NCBI GenBank assembly: GCA_002633005.1
Contig: NMRA01000687.1
Coordinates: 30,714-75,713, forward strand
DNA length: 45,000 nucleotides
From: Phoronis australis
Lineage: Eukaryota; Phoronida; Phoronidae
Reading direction: 5' to 3'
The notes beneath the pieces were generated by a model. The model saw only the letters and a list, made by a program, of their open reading frames with translations, had not been told where the DNA came from and searched no databases. The position numbers and the translations under genes are program-made. This document shows positions 11,645 to 25,600 of this stretch, piece after piece. The stretch's first letter is position 1, and each line of letters begins with the position of its first letter.

Positions 11645-13227
11645 TACACATACTGTACCTAATTATCGGACATACTCTAAACATTGGACATTACAAAAAT
11701 CTTACTTGAAGCATAATCTGAGAAATAAATGACACTAATTTTTGTTCCACAGTAATGCATTCATTGTCCGGCATTGTCTCCGTTTTGATTTCACCGAGAG
11801 AGGGTGCAATTTAGACCCCAAGTCGACCTAAAATGAACGATCACATAAATCGGTTATAAAAATTGAAAACAAAATCTTTTACCACAATGAAGAAACCTAA
11901 ATGAACTGACAATATGTCACTGCTTCCTTTTTTCTATTGTTTTTAAACTCAAGTCAAACCCGGGTAGCGCATGTGCGTCATAACAAGAAGGCAATACTAA
12001 AAACTGCAGTGAGGTCGCACGTGCATTAATCGTCTGCACTAATTCATTGAGACAACTTGGTGCTGTCATCAGATGACACTTTATGGATAATTTTTTTGCA
12101 AATGGAGCAAATATATCAAAATACTCGAACTGCGATTTGGCAACAAGGTGCCTGTGGCCATTACTTGGTTAGTCAGTTTTCCGCTGTGCGACGTATGCGG
12201 AAACATGGTGTCCAATATTTAGGTTCTCCAAAGGATTGCTAGTTGTTCCGTAAGAACATAAAAGTGGCCTTCTTCGGTGACAAGATATATGGCAGTAACA
12301 GAACAATTCCTTAGGGGGCAAGTCTACTAGTCAGTAAAGAATTTGCAACAATCCATAGTATTTCCAATTTAATATAATGCAAAATGTCCCAAAACATCCG
12401 ATATTTAGGTCGCTTGACTATAATTCGAGGAAAAGCTTCCGGTGTATGAATTAGCTCCTTTAGGAGCTACACCGTCTCTAGTCAGAGATGGTGGTCACTG
12501 TCTATGAAGTTCTAAACTATCAGCCCCAGGACACACTCCACCATGTCAGAAGTTTTATAAATTGAAATTTTTAGCCTTTCAAAAGTGAAAAGCATTCCGA
12601 AATGATAGATTTTATTGTAATAATTGTCCCTGACTGAGAAGGAACTGCTGAGTAATATTCACAAATAAATAAACAATCTATTTCCAAAAGAAATGTCAAT
12701 ACCGCTGAGTCCGTGCTTTAGATTTCAGCGTGGGTGAAACCATGTGACATCCTGAACAGCTGACAAAGACCCGTACCTCGCGCATGTGACTCACTCATTG
12801 TTCAATTTTGTCACGGGACACGATTTGACGATGGCAAACCATCCATTTTTCAGATCGGAAGAGTAAAAATGTAACGAGAACCAGAACTCGATAAAATGAT
12901 AGAATTTGGTTTCAAAACTGAATATTTGGACTTAACAGCTGTCTTTGTTTACGTTTAATCACATGCTATCCGGATCCAACTCGATCTCAGGCCCAGGTCA
13001 CTTTTGGTACTCGGCCAAAATATTCTGGACAACAACAAAGAACCTCATAAAAATCGAGGAAATTACAAATGTTTTCAAGAAAACACTCACCACAGTGCTG
13101 GGTCTTGTCTTGATAATCATTTCGACAAAAATTTACTTGTCAGACCACCGAGATCGCGCGATTTTTGTCTTATTTATCAGGAAATTCTCAAATTACCTCC
13201 ACGCCAGTATTTTACCACAACAAAACT
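11645..13227. other. Interval between divergent genes; no gene recognised
   Basis: Contains a perfect 18-bp inverted repeat (TAGCTCCTTTAGGAGCTA, 12452-12469) and AT-rich DNA. The unidentified 5' exon of the TMEM86-like gene and any non-coding first exon of the ANKS1-like gene could lie here. Confidence 0.4.
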
Positions 13228-13235
13228 GACGTCAA
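13228..13235. promoter_or_regulatory. Perfect cAMP-response element palindrome
   Basis: TGACGTCA, the full CREB/ATF palindrome, lies about 340 bp upstream of the ANKS1-like start codon. The position suits a promoter-proximal site, but an 8-bp motif has limited specificity and no TATA box or initiator was identified. Confidence 0.25.
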
Positions 13236-13575
13236 AGTTATGCAAATTTAAGACTTGACCTACATAATTCACTAACTGCAACCAATCATGGACGTTGAAA
13301 AAGGACACACATTTACATGACCATCACGAAACTGTATTTAATTTTAAATTAGTGTCTCTTATTTTGTTGGGTTTTCTTGAAAAAAACAGCTTAAATTACA
13401 CCAAATATTTAAATCTAGATATTTATTACCATGATTTAAAACTTTTAGCCAAGTAAATTGTGTAAAGCTAACGAAACGCAGGATATGTTGTTTCATTTAT
13501 GCCTGACCTTTCAGTCTCAGAGTTGATAAACTTTCTTCATTTGCCACTTGTCAGGACCATTCGTAATCATAAACC

Positions 13576-13685
13576 ATGGGGAAAGAATCGGATCTCTTGG
13601 ACGCTGCGAGAGCAGGAGATGCTGCAACTGTCGAGAGAATTTTATCCTCAAGAACCAAATCGAAAGGATTCTCTGGTTTTGCAAG
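13576..13685 (+). CDS. ANKS1: ANKS1-like coding exon 1 (residues 1-36 and part of 37)
   Basis: Encodes the start [15 protein letters not shown] and the first capping helix pair. The ATG has a strong context (ACCATGG), with an in-frame TAA two codons upstream. The exon ends CAAG|GTAGTT in phase 2. A CCTTTCAG at about 13508-13515 resembles an acceptor, so the transcript may begin in a separate non-coding exon upstream. Confidence 0.9.
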
Positions 13686-16600
13686 GTAGTTAGTTTTAGA
13701 CGGTTTCTGGGACGCGGAAGTTATTTGTCTACTGGGGCTAGGTCAATGACTATCTTTAATCTGGATTGGTGAATCAGGAAATAACTTCGTTTCTCATAGG
13801 AAGTCGGTCAACCACTTGTTGCAATTCCCAAGTTTTTTACTGACGAAGTCATACAGTGTAATCAAGTTCAACAAGTTCCTACCCAGAAACCAAACGCGCT
13901 ATTGGAATCGTTTGAGTGGTTTGTCACCCGTAGGGGATGATCGCGGATGATCACGAGGGGGGGGGGGTCATGTCCATGGGCAGATCCAGTAGTGTAAGTG
14001 TACCTTAGGAAACAAAAATTCATGAATAAAGGGCGGAAAGAATTGTCCTCCAGAACCAAAGATGGTTTGTATAAGGGTTCCCGTATCTTAATTACCGTGG
14101 TGCCCACCTCGTCATTACAGGCACGTTCAGCACCCCTCGCGTCTGGAAAAGTTACTGAACGTGCGATGACATCTGGCTGTTTTGTTAACTGCCCAACTCA
14201 GTCTTTTGTTCCGTATGATAACAAGAAGGCCAATTATATCCCAGGCTTCAAAGGAAACGTATGGTGGTTGCACACTATTACCGAACGCGTATGAACACAT
14301 AGTCAATCCCAGTGCGTCTGTTTGGACAGAATAGATCATCTTAACTTCTGTTGTAGTTGAGTGATTTTGGTGATTCAAAAACGGAACATGATCAGCATTT
14401 GACGTGGAATTCAGAAATGCTATTGGTTTAAGCTCAAATATGTTATAACTTAACTTTCATTTTCATCAGCCCAGCCCAGTCAGTCTACAGGTAGATACGA
14501 TCTGATCGGAGATTAGAGCAATTATCGAACAAAAGAGTGCAGGCCCTCCAACCCTAAATGCCAGAATGGAGTTAATCAGTCGTGTAAGATATTGGCTATG
14601 GGGGTAAACTTCCCAACTTGTTGTTGGGCTATAGAATCAAACAAGTTGGGAGCAACAGGATGTCGCCATCATGTGCAAATCCGTGGAAAGGATATCATTT
14701 GTAAAAGCATGTGATTTTTAGAATATTTTTCGTGAGAGATGGGTCAATTCAGCTGAAACCTAAAAATTCGTAGAAAGAGATATCTAAAATTCTTACCATG
14801 CCAAAATTGCTGCCTGGTCAGGTGGATTGATGATTGGCCCAATTACGTTGCACACCCAGCATACGTAATTACCAATAATGAGGAACATATTGCAACATTA
14901 AAGAAACGTTTTAGGTTGTAAAAGTCACATTTCTTGTCCAGTTTTCAAAGTTCAAAACCTAATCACGTATGCTTTTCACGAAGTGTTCAAGTTTTCTATT
15001 TACTTTCAAAATGAAAATTTTAAAATATTATTGTCTCCCCCAATGTGTTTACTATGGTCACATTATCTTAAGAACAATAACTTCAGTAGCCTGAAGTGAT
15101 TATTAACCATAACAGCATCAGGGGTCTGATCTGAGCCAGCAGATTCAGTTGCCCAATCTGGACCTGTTTAGGGCGTCCTTGTACGAATCTTTTCATGACC
15201 CATTTTTTACCCGCGGGTACCCATGCCTCTACTAGCTAATAAATGTCTAAGTTGCATGATAACAATTCCTGTTCACCTTATCAATGGCCAAAATAAAGTG
15301 TAAACGTGAGCATCAATATATATACCAGTATATGATTTTTGCAGGGGCAGATCCTAGATTTTTTAAAAGTGGGGTCCGATCAAGGATTTTTTTAAAAAGG
15401 CGTGTCCAAGTTAGCCATTTAAAAATTCTAGATATGATGGCACTAAAATCAAGGGAGGAGACCAGACCCCCCTGTATCCGCCTATGTTTTGAAACAACCT
15501 TAGTCATTATTCGGTGTTTCTGTTTTAAACCTTTTAAAGCGTACTCAAAAGCAACAATGTTTTTATAGATTTTTAAGACAACTGAATATTACATGAAGTG
15601 GGTGCAATCTGGCATTCTGCAACAAACATACAAACATTTGACTTAGAACACTTAACATGTGCTTAAAACTGGTCCTTACGCAGATGAAGTGGTTTGTGGG
15701 ATAGTGGCTTGGAAAGCACTATGTTATGAAGTGACGTTATGTAGTCCGTGAAAGGGTGTACAGTGTGCAAAATTTGATTTTAATAAATGAAGTATCATTT
15801 TGGTATGTGTGCATTTTAGTTTTGAAAAAGAAAATGCATTTGCTTCAGCCTGTCGCTTTGTTGTCTTGCTTTGTAACAAATGGGGGTCCATCCAGGAGAA
15901 ACCAGTTGACTGTGTGGAATTAAACTGTTTTATGAGCACAGTTTGTTGCTCGAGACTAGCCGAGTCAACTGGAAAAATCAGTTCTTTAGTTTTGTGAGAG
16001 CACAAAAGTATCTTGACCCAATTTTTAATTCTGGTTTGCTGGACGGTCAAATTGATCTGAGCTGGGATGAGTTTCTTTTGTTCACAAACACTTTGGGATG
16101 TTGGAAGTTTTGCATGAATCATTTGCATATCAAAATGTATATCAGTGCAAATCTGATGATATGATGGCTGCGGAAATTTTTATAAAACTCCCAGACTGCA
16201 TTAAATCCTTACAAAAATGCGAAATACTCTCAACCAAATACTCTATCAGTATCGCTGCTAGCCACTAGTTAGTGGACGTGAATCGATGAATAGGGCTTTA
16301 TGGGTGCGTGTACTGAGTTTACAGGTTCCTGGGCATAACTCATCATGTCTTGCAAGTTGTCTATACAAATGGCAACTGTGGAAACACGGTTATTCTGGGA
16401 GTGAAGTGCTGGTTTCTCTGGTTTCTGAAGTGTCAGTTGAGAGTCTAGATAATTTCCCCCCTCAGGTGGCAGACTTGTATTGTGAATGTTACACAAGAAA
16501 ATTGCGCCNGGGGGGTCATGTCCATGGGCAGATCCAGTAGTGTAAGTGTACCTTAGGAAACAAAAATTCATGAATAAGGGGCAGAAAGAATTGCCCTCCA

Positions 16601-19600
16601 GAATCAAAGATGGTTTATGTAAGGGTTCCCGTATCTTAATTACCTTGGTGCCCACCTCGTCATTACAGGCGTTGTTCAGTAACTTTTCCCGACGTGAGGG
16701 GTGCTGAATGTGCAATGACATCTGGCTGTTTTGTTAACTGCCCAACTCAGTCTTTTGTTCCGTAAGATAACAAACAGGCCAATTATATCCCAGTCTTCAA
16801 AGGAAACGTATGGTGGTTGCACACTATTACCGAACGCGCATGAACACGTAGTCAAACCCAGTGCGTCCGTTTGGACAGAATAGATCGTCTTAACTTCTGT
16901 TGTAGTTGAGCGATTTTGGTGATTAAAAAACGGAACAAGATCAGCATTTGACGTGGAATTAAGAAATGCTATTGGTTTAAGCTCAAATATGTTATAACTT
17001 AACTTTCATTTTTGTCAGCCCAGCCCAGTCAGTCTAGATACGATCTGATCTGAGATTAGAGCAATTATCGAACAAAAGAGTGCAGGACCTCCAACCCTAA
17101 ATGCCAGAGTGGAGTTAATCAGTCGTGTAAGATATTGGCTATGGGGGTAAATTTCCCAACTTGTTGTTGGGCAATAGAATCAAACAAGTTGGGAGCAACA
17201 GGATGTCGCCATCATGTGCAAATCCGTAGAAAGGGTATCATTTGTAAAAGCACGTAATTTTTAGAATGTTTTTCGTGAGAAATGGGTCAATTCAGCTGAA
17301 ACCTAAAAATTCGTAGAAAGAGGTATCTAAAATTCTTACCATGCCAAAATTGCTGCCTGGCCAGGTGGATTGATGATTGGCCCAATTACGTTGCACACCC
17401 AGCATAATTACCAATAATGAGGAACATATTGCAACATTAAAGAAACGTTTTAGGTTGTAAAAGTCACATTTCTTGTATAGTTTTCAAAGTTCAAAACCTA
17501 ATCACGTATGCTTTTCACGAACTGTTCAAGTATTCTGTTTACTTTCAAAATGAAAATTTTAAAATACTATTGTCTCCCCCAATGTGTTTACTATGGTCAC
17601 ATTATCTTAAGAACAATAACTTCAGTAGACTGAAGTGATTATTAACCATAACAGCATCAGGTGTCTGATCTGAACCAGCAGATTCAGTTGCCCAATCTCG
17701 ACCCGTTAGGGCGTCCTTGTACGAATCTTTTCATGACCCATTTTTTACCCACGAGTACCCATGCCTCTACTAGCTAATAAATGCCTAAGTTGCATGATAA
17801 CAATTCCCGTTAACCTTATCAATGGCCAAAATAAAGTGTAAATGTGGTCGTCAATATATATGTCCAGTATATGATTTTTGCAGGGGCAGATCCAAGATTT
17901 TTTAAAAGTGGGGTCAGATCAAGGATTTTTTAAAAAGAAGTGTCCAAGTTAACCATTTAAAAATTCTAGATATGATGTCACTAAAATCAAGGGAGGAGAC
18001 CAGACCCCCTTGACCCCCCTGTATCCACCTATGTTTCGAAACAACCTTAGTCATTATTCGGTGTTCCTGTTTTAAACCTTTTAAAGCATACTCAAAAGCA
18101 ACAATGTTTTTATAGATTTTTAAGACAACTGAATATTACATGAAGTGGGTGCAATCTGGCATTCTGCAACAAACATACAAACATTTGACTTAGAACACTT
18201 AACATGTGCTTAAAACTGGTCCTTACACAGATGAAGTGGTTTGTGGGATAGTGGCTTGGAAAGCACTATGTTATGAAGTGACGTTATGTAGTCCGTGAAA
18301 GGGTGTACAGTGTGCAAAATTTGATTTTAATAAATGAAGTATCATTTCGGTATGTGTGCATTTTAGTTTTGAAAAAGAAAATGCATTTGCTTCAGCCTGT
18401 CGCTTTGTTGTCTTGCTTTGTAACAAATGGGGGTCCATCTAGGAGAAACCAGTTGACTGTGTGGAATTAAACTGTTTTATGAACACAATGGAAGTTTGTT
18501 ACTGCTCCAGACTAGCCGAGTCAACTGGAAAAAAAATCAGTTCTTTAGTTTTGTGAGAGCACAAAAGCATCTTGACCCAATTTTTAATTCTGGTTTGCTG
18601 GACGGTCAAATTGATCTGTGCTGGGATGAGTTTCTTTTGTTCACAAACACTTTGAGATGTTGGAAATTTTGTGTGAATCATTTGCATATCAAAATGTATA
18701 TCAGTGCAAATCTGATGATATGATGGCTGCGGAAATTTTTATAAAACTCCCAGACTGCATTAAATCCTTACAAAAATGCGAAATACTCTCAACCAAATAC
18801 TCTATCAGTATCGCTGCTAGCCACTAGTTAGTGGACGTGAATCGATGAATAGGGCTTTATGGGAGTGAAATGCTGGTTTCTCTGGTGTCTGAAGTGTCAG
18901 TTGAGAGTCTAGATAATTTCCCCCCTCAGGTGGCAGACTTGTATTGTGAATGTTACACAAGAAAATTGTGCCCTTGTTGCGAAATATAATCGAAATTTGA
19001 ATTCTGGAATAGGTATGGGTGTTGCTGTGTGAATTTGTTTTGTGTACATTTTGATGCTTGTTGACGTTATAAGTGTATGAAATTATCAATTTTAACTTGG
19101 ATATTAGACCAAAAAAACATGCATGCCATGTACCCAGGGTCCTCGATACCTCGCCAAATTATGGGGCCCAATGTTGCCCTCATTCCCTCACCCGCCTAGC
19201 CCATAATCCCCCTATAATGTTAAAAATTCCCCCTTGTGGTCAGAGTCTGATTCAGCGCACACAAGCAGTTGACAGCAGAAGGTAGTCAACACCTTTTGCT
19301 CCATTTTTACAGCTTCAAGATGGCGTTTGGTGACGACCGGAGGGGGGATTTTTCTTGCACTGGAAAAATACCCCATCGAAAAAGCACTCAGGCACCGTTA
19401 CCCTCACTGGGGTGAGCGAGGACCCTGACTTGATTTTGTTGTTTTGATTTTTAGATGTTGGGAATGCTGTTATCATTAATGTTATAAAATAATTTCATGA
19501 ATTCCAACACCAGGTCATTTTTTTGTGTTAACAATAATTTGTTTTACATAATGTTATTGCTTACATGTTGCAGTCTACGAAAAGGTATTGGTCCTAATAT

Positions 19601-22600
19601 TCAGGATGCAAACGGCGATACTCCTCTTCACATCGCCTCTCTCAATGGCCACAAGTAAGTTTTCACGAGTAGATTTTTTATTTGTTCAGAAGATTGTAGA
19701 TGGGCTTGCACAGGAATATCCATGTCAAATACAAATATGCTGTATAAACATGAATGAATTGAGTCATCCATTTGAGGTGGAGGAGAATAAAAAATGAAAT
19801 GAAATACTGAAACAAGTGACTCCATCTGGTGGTCAGAACATCAATAGCAGAGCAGACGTTCATGACAGGTGGAAACAATGTTGTCATGTATTTGATTCTT
19901 GTACACGAGTAACTCGTACTCATGGCACTACTTCAATTATTTTGTCAATATTTTGTTGGTTTCACAGTTTGTCATATGTGCAAACCCATTGTGACATTTT
20001 GACTTTGTGGGCATCACTGCGCATGAGTGTACGGAAAGCTTGTGAATGGGATTGCATTGATTGAAGAAAGACGTGTTATAGCGTTTCCAAGATTTTCTGT
20101 AACATTAAATGCCTTCAAAGTTCAAGCTGTATTTCGCCTTGTTAAGCTTGGTAAGGAAGATAAATCGAAAGTCCTGTTACTCTGATAAAATCGATTTCAA
20201 AAATATTCCTTACCATGATAGGATACTATTTCTTTTACCAACAAGAACATTGAAACCCGCATGCAGTTTTAGGATTGGCCAACCCTAGTAAACTCTGAAG
20301 TGTTTTTTGAGTCATTGGTGGTTTCAAGGCTCTTGTTGGCAATTAGTGCTGTACACATAGCTAGAATATTATGGATCCGAGTTTTCACGGTGTAAGTTGC
20401 TCCGCGGTCACATGTTATGCACATGTGACCGCTAACTGGATCAGTATGAATCATTTACAGGACAACTCTCTCAGCATGCTCGCATTATTAAAAGCGAACA
20501 TCGAAATCATGTGAAATGCAAGCAGATCACACGCATGCACGTACGAACGCAGGCACACACACACGCACGCACGCACGCACATACACACACACACACACAC
20601 AAATATACTCAAGCATAACAGAGATGATCCCTTCTGCCTTGTCCCAATTTGTGTTTAAAAAAAAGTCGTGTAGTTGCCTCTAGAGCGTTACTGATGATCA
20701 AGTGCAACTTGCTCTATCTCACAAACCAGTGTCAAAAGTGGTTGTCGCGTGTCAACTTGTTCCGTGTCAGTCATGTGTACACACACACTTGCATCCAATC
20801 AACTGTTTCATGTCAGCTGCTCTGTGTCAATTGCGTCCCATGTAAATGCAGCTTGAATAATGTCTAAAACATAGACCCAAGAGTCTCTGAATCAATTTTT
20901 GTCATTCCACCATTTCACTACTTGCTTCCCCTCACACTTGCCAATGAATGTAAATGGGTTAGAGGTTGGCATAAATGGACCAAGTGATTTTAGACTTGAT
21001 GTTTTGTTAATTTTTGTTTAGAAATTTGGCAAAATGAACTTCTTGTCCGTCTTATTGTGGTCTATTAGCTGAATTGTGTTAGCTGAAACGGGTATGATGG
21101 TGTCTAATATCTCGGTGTTCTCCCCAGAGATACAGTAGAGACTCTCTTACGTCTTGATGCTTCGGCCAATGTGATGGACAATAAAGGGTGCTATCCTCTC
21201 CATCTGGCCGCCTGGACAGGAAACCATGACATTTGTAACACGTTGTTGACCCTGGGACCGTCCATCGCACAAGTCAATGAGCAGGTAAGGGGTTCAACTG
21301 ACCAATGGCATTGCTTGAAATCTGAGTAACATTTTTACGAGTTCATTTTTACAAGTAAAATTTGGTGGTCATGTTCCAAGGTGTTGGGATGTACAAAACT
21401 CTCCATGATGCGTTGTACTCTCTGAATTATACAATTATCTAGTCTTGCGTCGCTTAAAATCCCATCCTGTTTTTGAGGAATTTCAGTGAGTAGGAAAGCT
21501 TAACTCTTGGACTTAAATGGCCGTCACAACTCAAAAAATAGGTGGATTTAGCTACGATGTTGCACAATTCTCCTGCAATGGGAAACGTTAACTCCACTCG
21601 GATGGGTATAATCGCTAGATGTCGTGACATGCAACATATGTATTCAGTCGAGGGTGAGAATAAACACCATCTTGTAATTAAGCCCTAGAAGTAGCAGATA
21701 CTGCAATGTTATTACCAGAGCAAAGTTAGTGGCAAAGGTAAGAGAAATTGTGATAGACCAGAGTTTCGGTGATGAGAAAGCCACATCGATGTCTAATCTT
21801 CGTGTCAATCAGTTGGTGGCACTGATTGTTTTGTCAATTCATAATAATATTCAGGTCATTGCCATGGTGTTGCAGCTGGTGTTGAAAGCCAACGGTTTTG
21901 GAGTTAATGTTTCTGGCTTTTGATTTCATGAACTGACTCATAAAAACTTAATCCAGAACAATTATAAAGCAGAACAATACAAGCTGAAATCAGTTTTAAA
22001 GTACTTGTCACCATGGAAATCGACACTACTTCGCGTGTTTTCATCAATATTTTAGCTGGGGAAAAGAGCTAGACCCATCTAGTTACTCGTAAATCATCTT
22101 TTGTTGCCGTGGCAACTAGTTACTCTTTTAATATTGCATGTTATCTTCCACTACACCATAGACTGATGAAGTGGGGCTCTGTGGGATATTGTTATTCTTG
22201 GTTCACGGTCATTGACTACAGTGTAATCTGTAATGCAGTTTGCAGTAATTTGGATATTTGTTACAAAATGTTGATAGTCCTTTTGTTTTAAAATTTTCTA
22301 TTGGTTTTAAATTGTTTGGGTGGGATTTAGCAAGATGAGATATATTTCGCGAAGGTTTGAATTTAATAATTGGCAAACTTCTTGAGGTCAAACTTTTCTT
22401 AGAACATCGAAGTATTTTTGCCTCGACTACTCTTAAAGAGTACATTTCAATATATACGTAACATTCAAAAATTGTATTGAATTTAAATTTTAACCACCTT
22501 ATTTGTCAAACTCAGGTTCTGTCATTCTTCCGTTTATGACAGTCAAACATTTAATTCCTAACATCCCAAATTCAAATTGCACATTCTGTAGATTGAAAAC

Positions 22601-25600
22601 ACATTGTCTGAAATTTGGGAAATATGGTGAACGCCAAAACCCCTTTGTCCCAAAATTCCAGAATGAAGAAAATTTAATTTTTTTTGTGAGTTTCGTCATG
22701 TCCCAAATTTTAGAGACTTCCAAATTAGAGAATTTTTACTGTAATATTTTGTCCTTAGTCTTGTAACAATGATGGGTACGTGCTCCTTCAAATTGTGTAT
22801 GCTGTGAAGGATTTTGAGATCCAATAAAAAGTGTAGCATGCATCCTCATAGAAGCATGTTTTAGGCACTTGCAGTGTTTGGGAATTTAATTTATTTAGTC
22901 CTTGAGTTATATGAACGTAATTTGAGTGCATTCTGGAGTCAGGTCCTCAAAGCAACTTTTAATATGTAACTGAGCACGCTTGAAGATTGTAATTTCTTTC
23001 GCCTTGTCTACAAAATTGCGTCCACACTGTGACTTGTGCCGGGGCAAGTTACCCCAGAACAAGTTGGGGTAAGGTGTTACACCTGTATCTAGTTGTCCCT
23101 GTGCAAATGGCGTTCACACTGTCTGATACTAAACGATAAGTCGTTCCAAGAGTATCGTGTTCTAGGGTAACTCGTTGTGGGGACACACTTAGTATGAATA
23201 TAAAGGAGAGGCCGCGGGATGCACATGTACTGCACTCTTTGGGTCACCCTGTATATTGTGAATTCTCCTCAGTGTCTTCAGATTAGTAAATCAATAGCAT
23301 CCATAATTGCTTGTGAAGGACGCTATCTCACAAAAAGTCGGAAGCACCCGTGGGCAAAGCTGTCAGCCAGCATTTGTCAAATGTGCGTTGCTATGAAATT
23401 CTCTTTGAAGTTTGTGACTTAAAGTATCGCAGAGATTTTGCTCTCGGGGGAGATTTTGAAAATTCAATATTTCACTTACGATGAAATCTCACCACTTTAG
23501 TACACAATATGGCGGACAAGTGAAATTTAGGTTTTCATTTTTAATAAAAGATAAATAGCACCAAATAAAGGCTATACCATTTTAAATGTCTATGTCATAC
23601 CAACCATCAGACAATGTTTCCAGCAAACTGTGGACATTCAAAACAATTATAGAAGCTTTTGAAAAATAAAAAAGATCAATTTTGGCTATTATTTTTGTCC
23701 GAAATTGGTGAGATTTTACCGTATCAAATTAGATAAGTGATTGTTCATTTTGATTCTGAACGCCAAATTCTTATTATAAAGATGCTGTAGTATTTTTCAT
23801 TCATAATCTGTATTTCGTGTGATTCAATCAGACCAAAATATCAGACAGAACTGTTGTTAGCTGATAGGAATTTTTCTTATCAGAAATGTCATTGGGAGCA
23901 ACAGTTGTGTTACCAAAACAAAACCAGCCAGTTATGAGGAAATGTCTAGACTAAATATACCAGTGTTGGATGATGAAAATGCAATGGACGATTTTAGCTG
24001 TCTGTTCACTGTCACATTAGACTTTGATTCTATTGCTGAATTTTATTTCATAAAGAAATTTTGAATTAAATTTGGAGAAAGTTATTTGCTACATACGTGT
24101 TATAAAACTTTTGGTATTTTCACACAGTCAGTTTACTCTTTTCATGTTGATCTTAAGTGTTATATTTCTTGAGCATTTTGCAAACATTTTTAAGTCTGCT
24201 CAGTGCACGCCACTTGTTGGCCACATTCACTCTTAGTGGAGCATTCAGAGCACATGGGATTTCCTGAGAACTGGGTATAATCACTTACATGGGTCCTGCA
24301 TTTTGAGAACCAGTTTTCTCTACTGAATAATGAGCATCAAACTGGTTCTCAAAATTTTGGACCCCTGTAAGTGACTACTGCTGATAATTAATAGATAATG
24401 ACAATAGTTTTCAAAACAAACTAGATAGACTTCCATGGAACTCTGTCGGACCATGCCAAACTTGGGCAAACTTCTTGTCAGAATTATGTGGCAGTTTTAA
24501 GCTGAACTTTTGTAGCCGTTCAGTAAAATGCCATTTTTGTGAAACTTTAGTTTGATGTCACATAGTTGTGCCTTGTTACTAATTACGTATTTGCTAAATA
24601 AGTCGTCACGATTTCAAGATTTTGTCAAGATTTAGTCCTAATGAAATATGTTCTTGTCAAAAAGGAATGATTATGTACTGAGTCATAATTTAGTACATGG
24701 ATTATTTTTTAATTTTGATGTCTAATCTGAAAACTACTACTGCATATTGGTCTTATACTGAGTCTTTAGTGATTACTACAGAGCCAATGGCCATTGCTTG
24801 GAAGGACATTAACGCCTGTGTGCCTACGTTCAAAATAATCCATTTTTCTAAAGAATATTCAGGTGTGCCCGTCTTGGTTTCAGTCATGGAGTGAACAGAC
24901 ATTGATGTCTGTCATTCTGAAACAGATAAGTCGAGTTTTACGTACACAATGTTAAAGAAATTTTGCTCTTTGATTTTACAAAGTGGTTTACACATTATAC
25001 GCTATGCACCTAATTCTCGATTACTTTACATTCAGGCAAAGGAGCCTAAATAGGTGTACACAAGGTAAACAAATTTCAGAACATTTCAAATTCATTAATA
25101 TTTGCATTGATCTCGTCATGATGCATTTCGTTATCGTTACATTGTCATTCCAAAGCTCTGAATTTCATATGTCATTGAGCTGGTTACATCAAACTCAAAA
25201 ATTCCATCATCAGAAATTTTGAAGAAACATTTGCCAAATGTTTTGCCTGAATGCCCTAACTCTGCACTTACGGTATGTCTATGGTTAAATCATTCTAGTT
25301 GTGTCCGCGGTAGAGTGCAAGTGAATTCGTGTAATGGTGATTACGTAAGAAATATAGATTTAGCAATCACATTAGCAGGCTCATTCAACAGGCCAGTTGT
25401 TGGCTATTTGTTGAGATATTGACTGAACTCAAGTACTCTTGTAGTAATTAGAACGAAGAGTTCTATACTTCGATCATGCAGTGGGCTTTCATATCCTAAC
25501 TAGGAAGTATGGCGGTGTTTGTTCGTATATTCCTGGTTCAATAAATAGGCATGTTAAGTATGTGAAAGGCTGATAACTGGCACAGTAGATTCTTTGCAAT

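Larger units (their letters stand above)
19655..21127. other. Intron 2
   Basis: About 1.47 kb. It contains an 11-bp inverted repeat with E-box cores (20404-20432) and a CA/CGCA microsatellite (20531-20601), described separately. No other gene is visible. Confidence 0.7.

Noticed and set aside
15724-16128. 134-codon minus-strand open frame in copy A of the duplication
   Set aside because: The counterpart in copy B is broken by small indels, and the product has no recognisable domain or splice context; chance open frame.
16269-16721. 150-codon minus-strand open frame crossing the copy A/copy B junction
   Set aside because: It runs through the ambiguous base at 16509 and exists only because of the junction; likely artefact.
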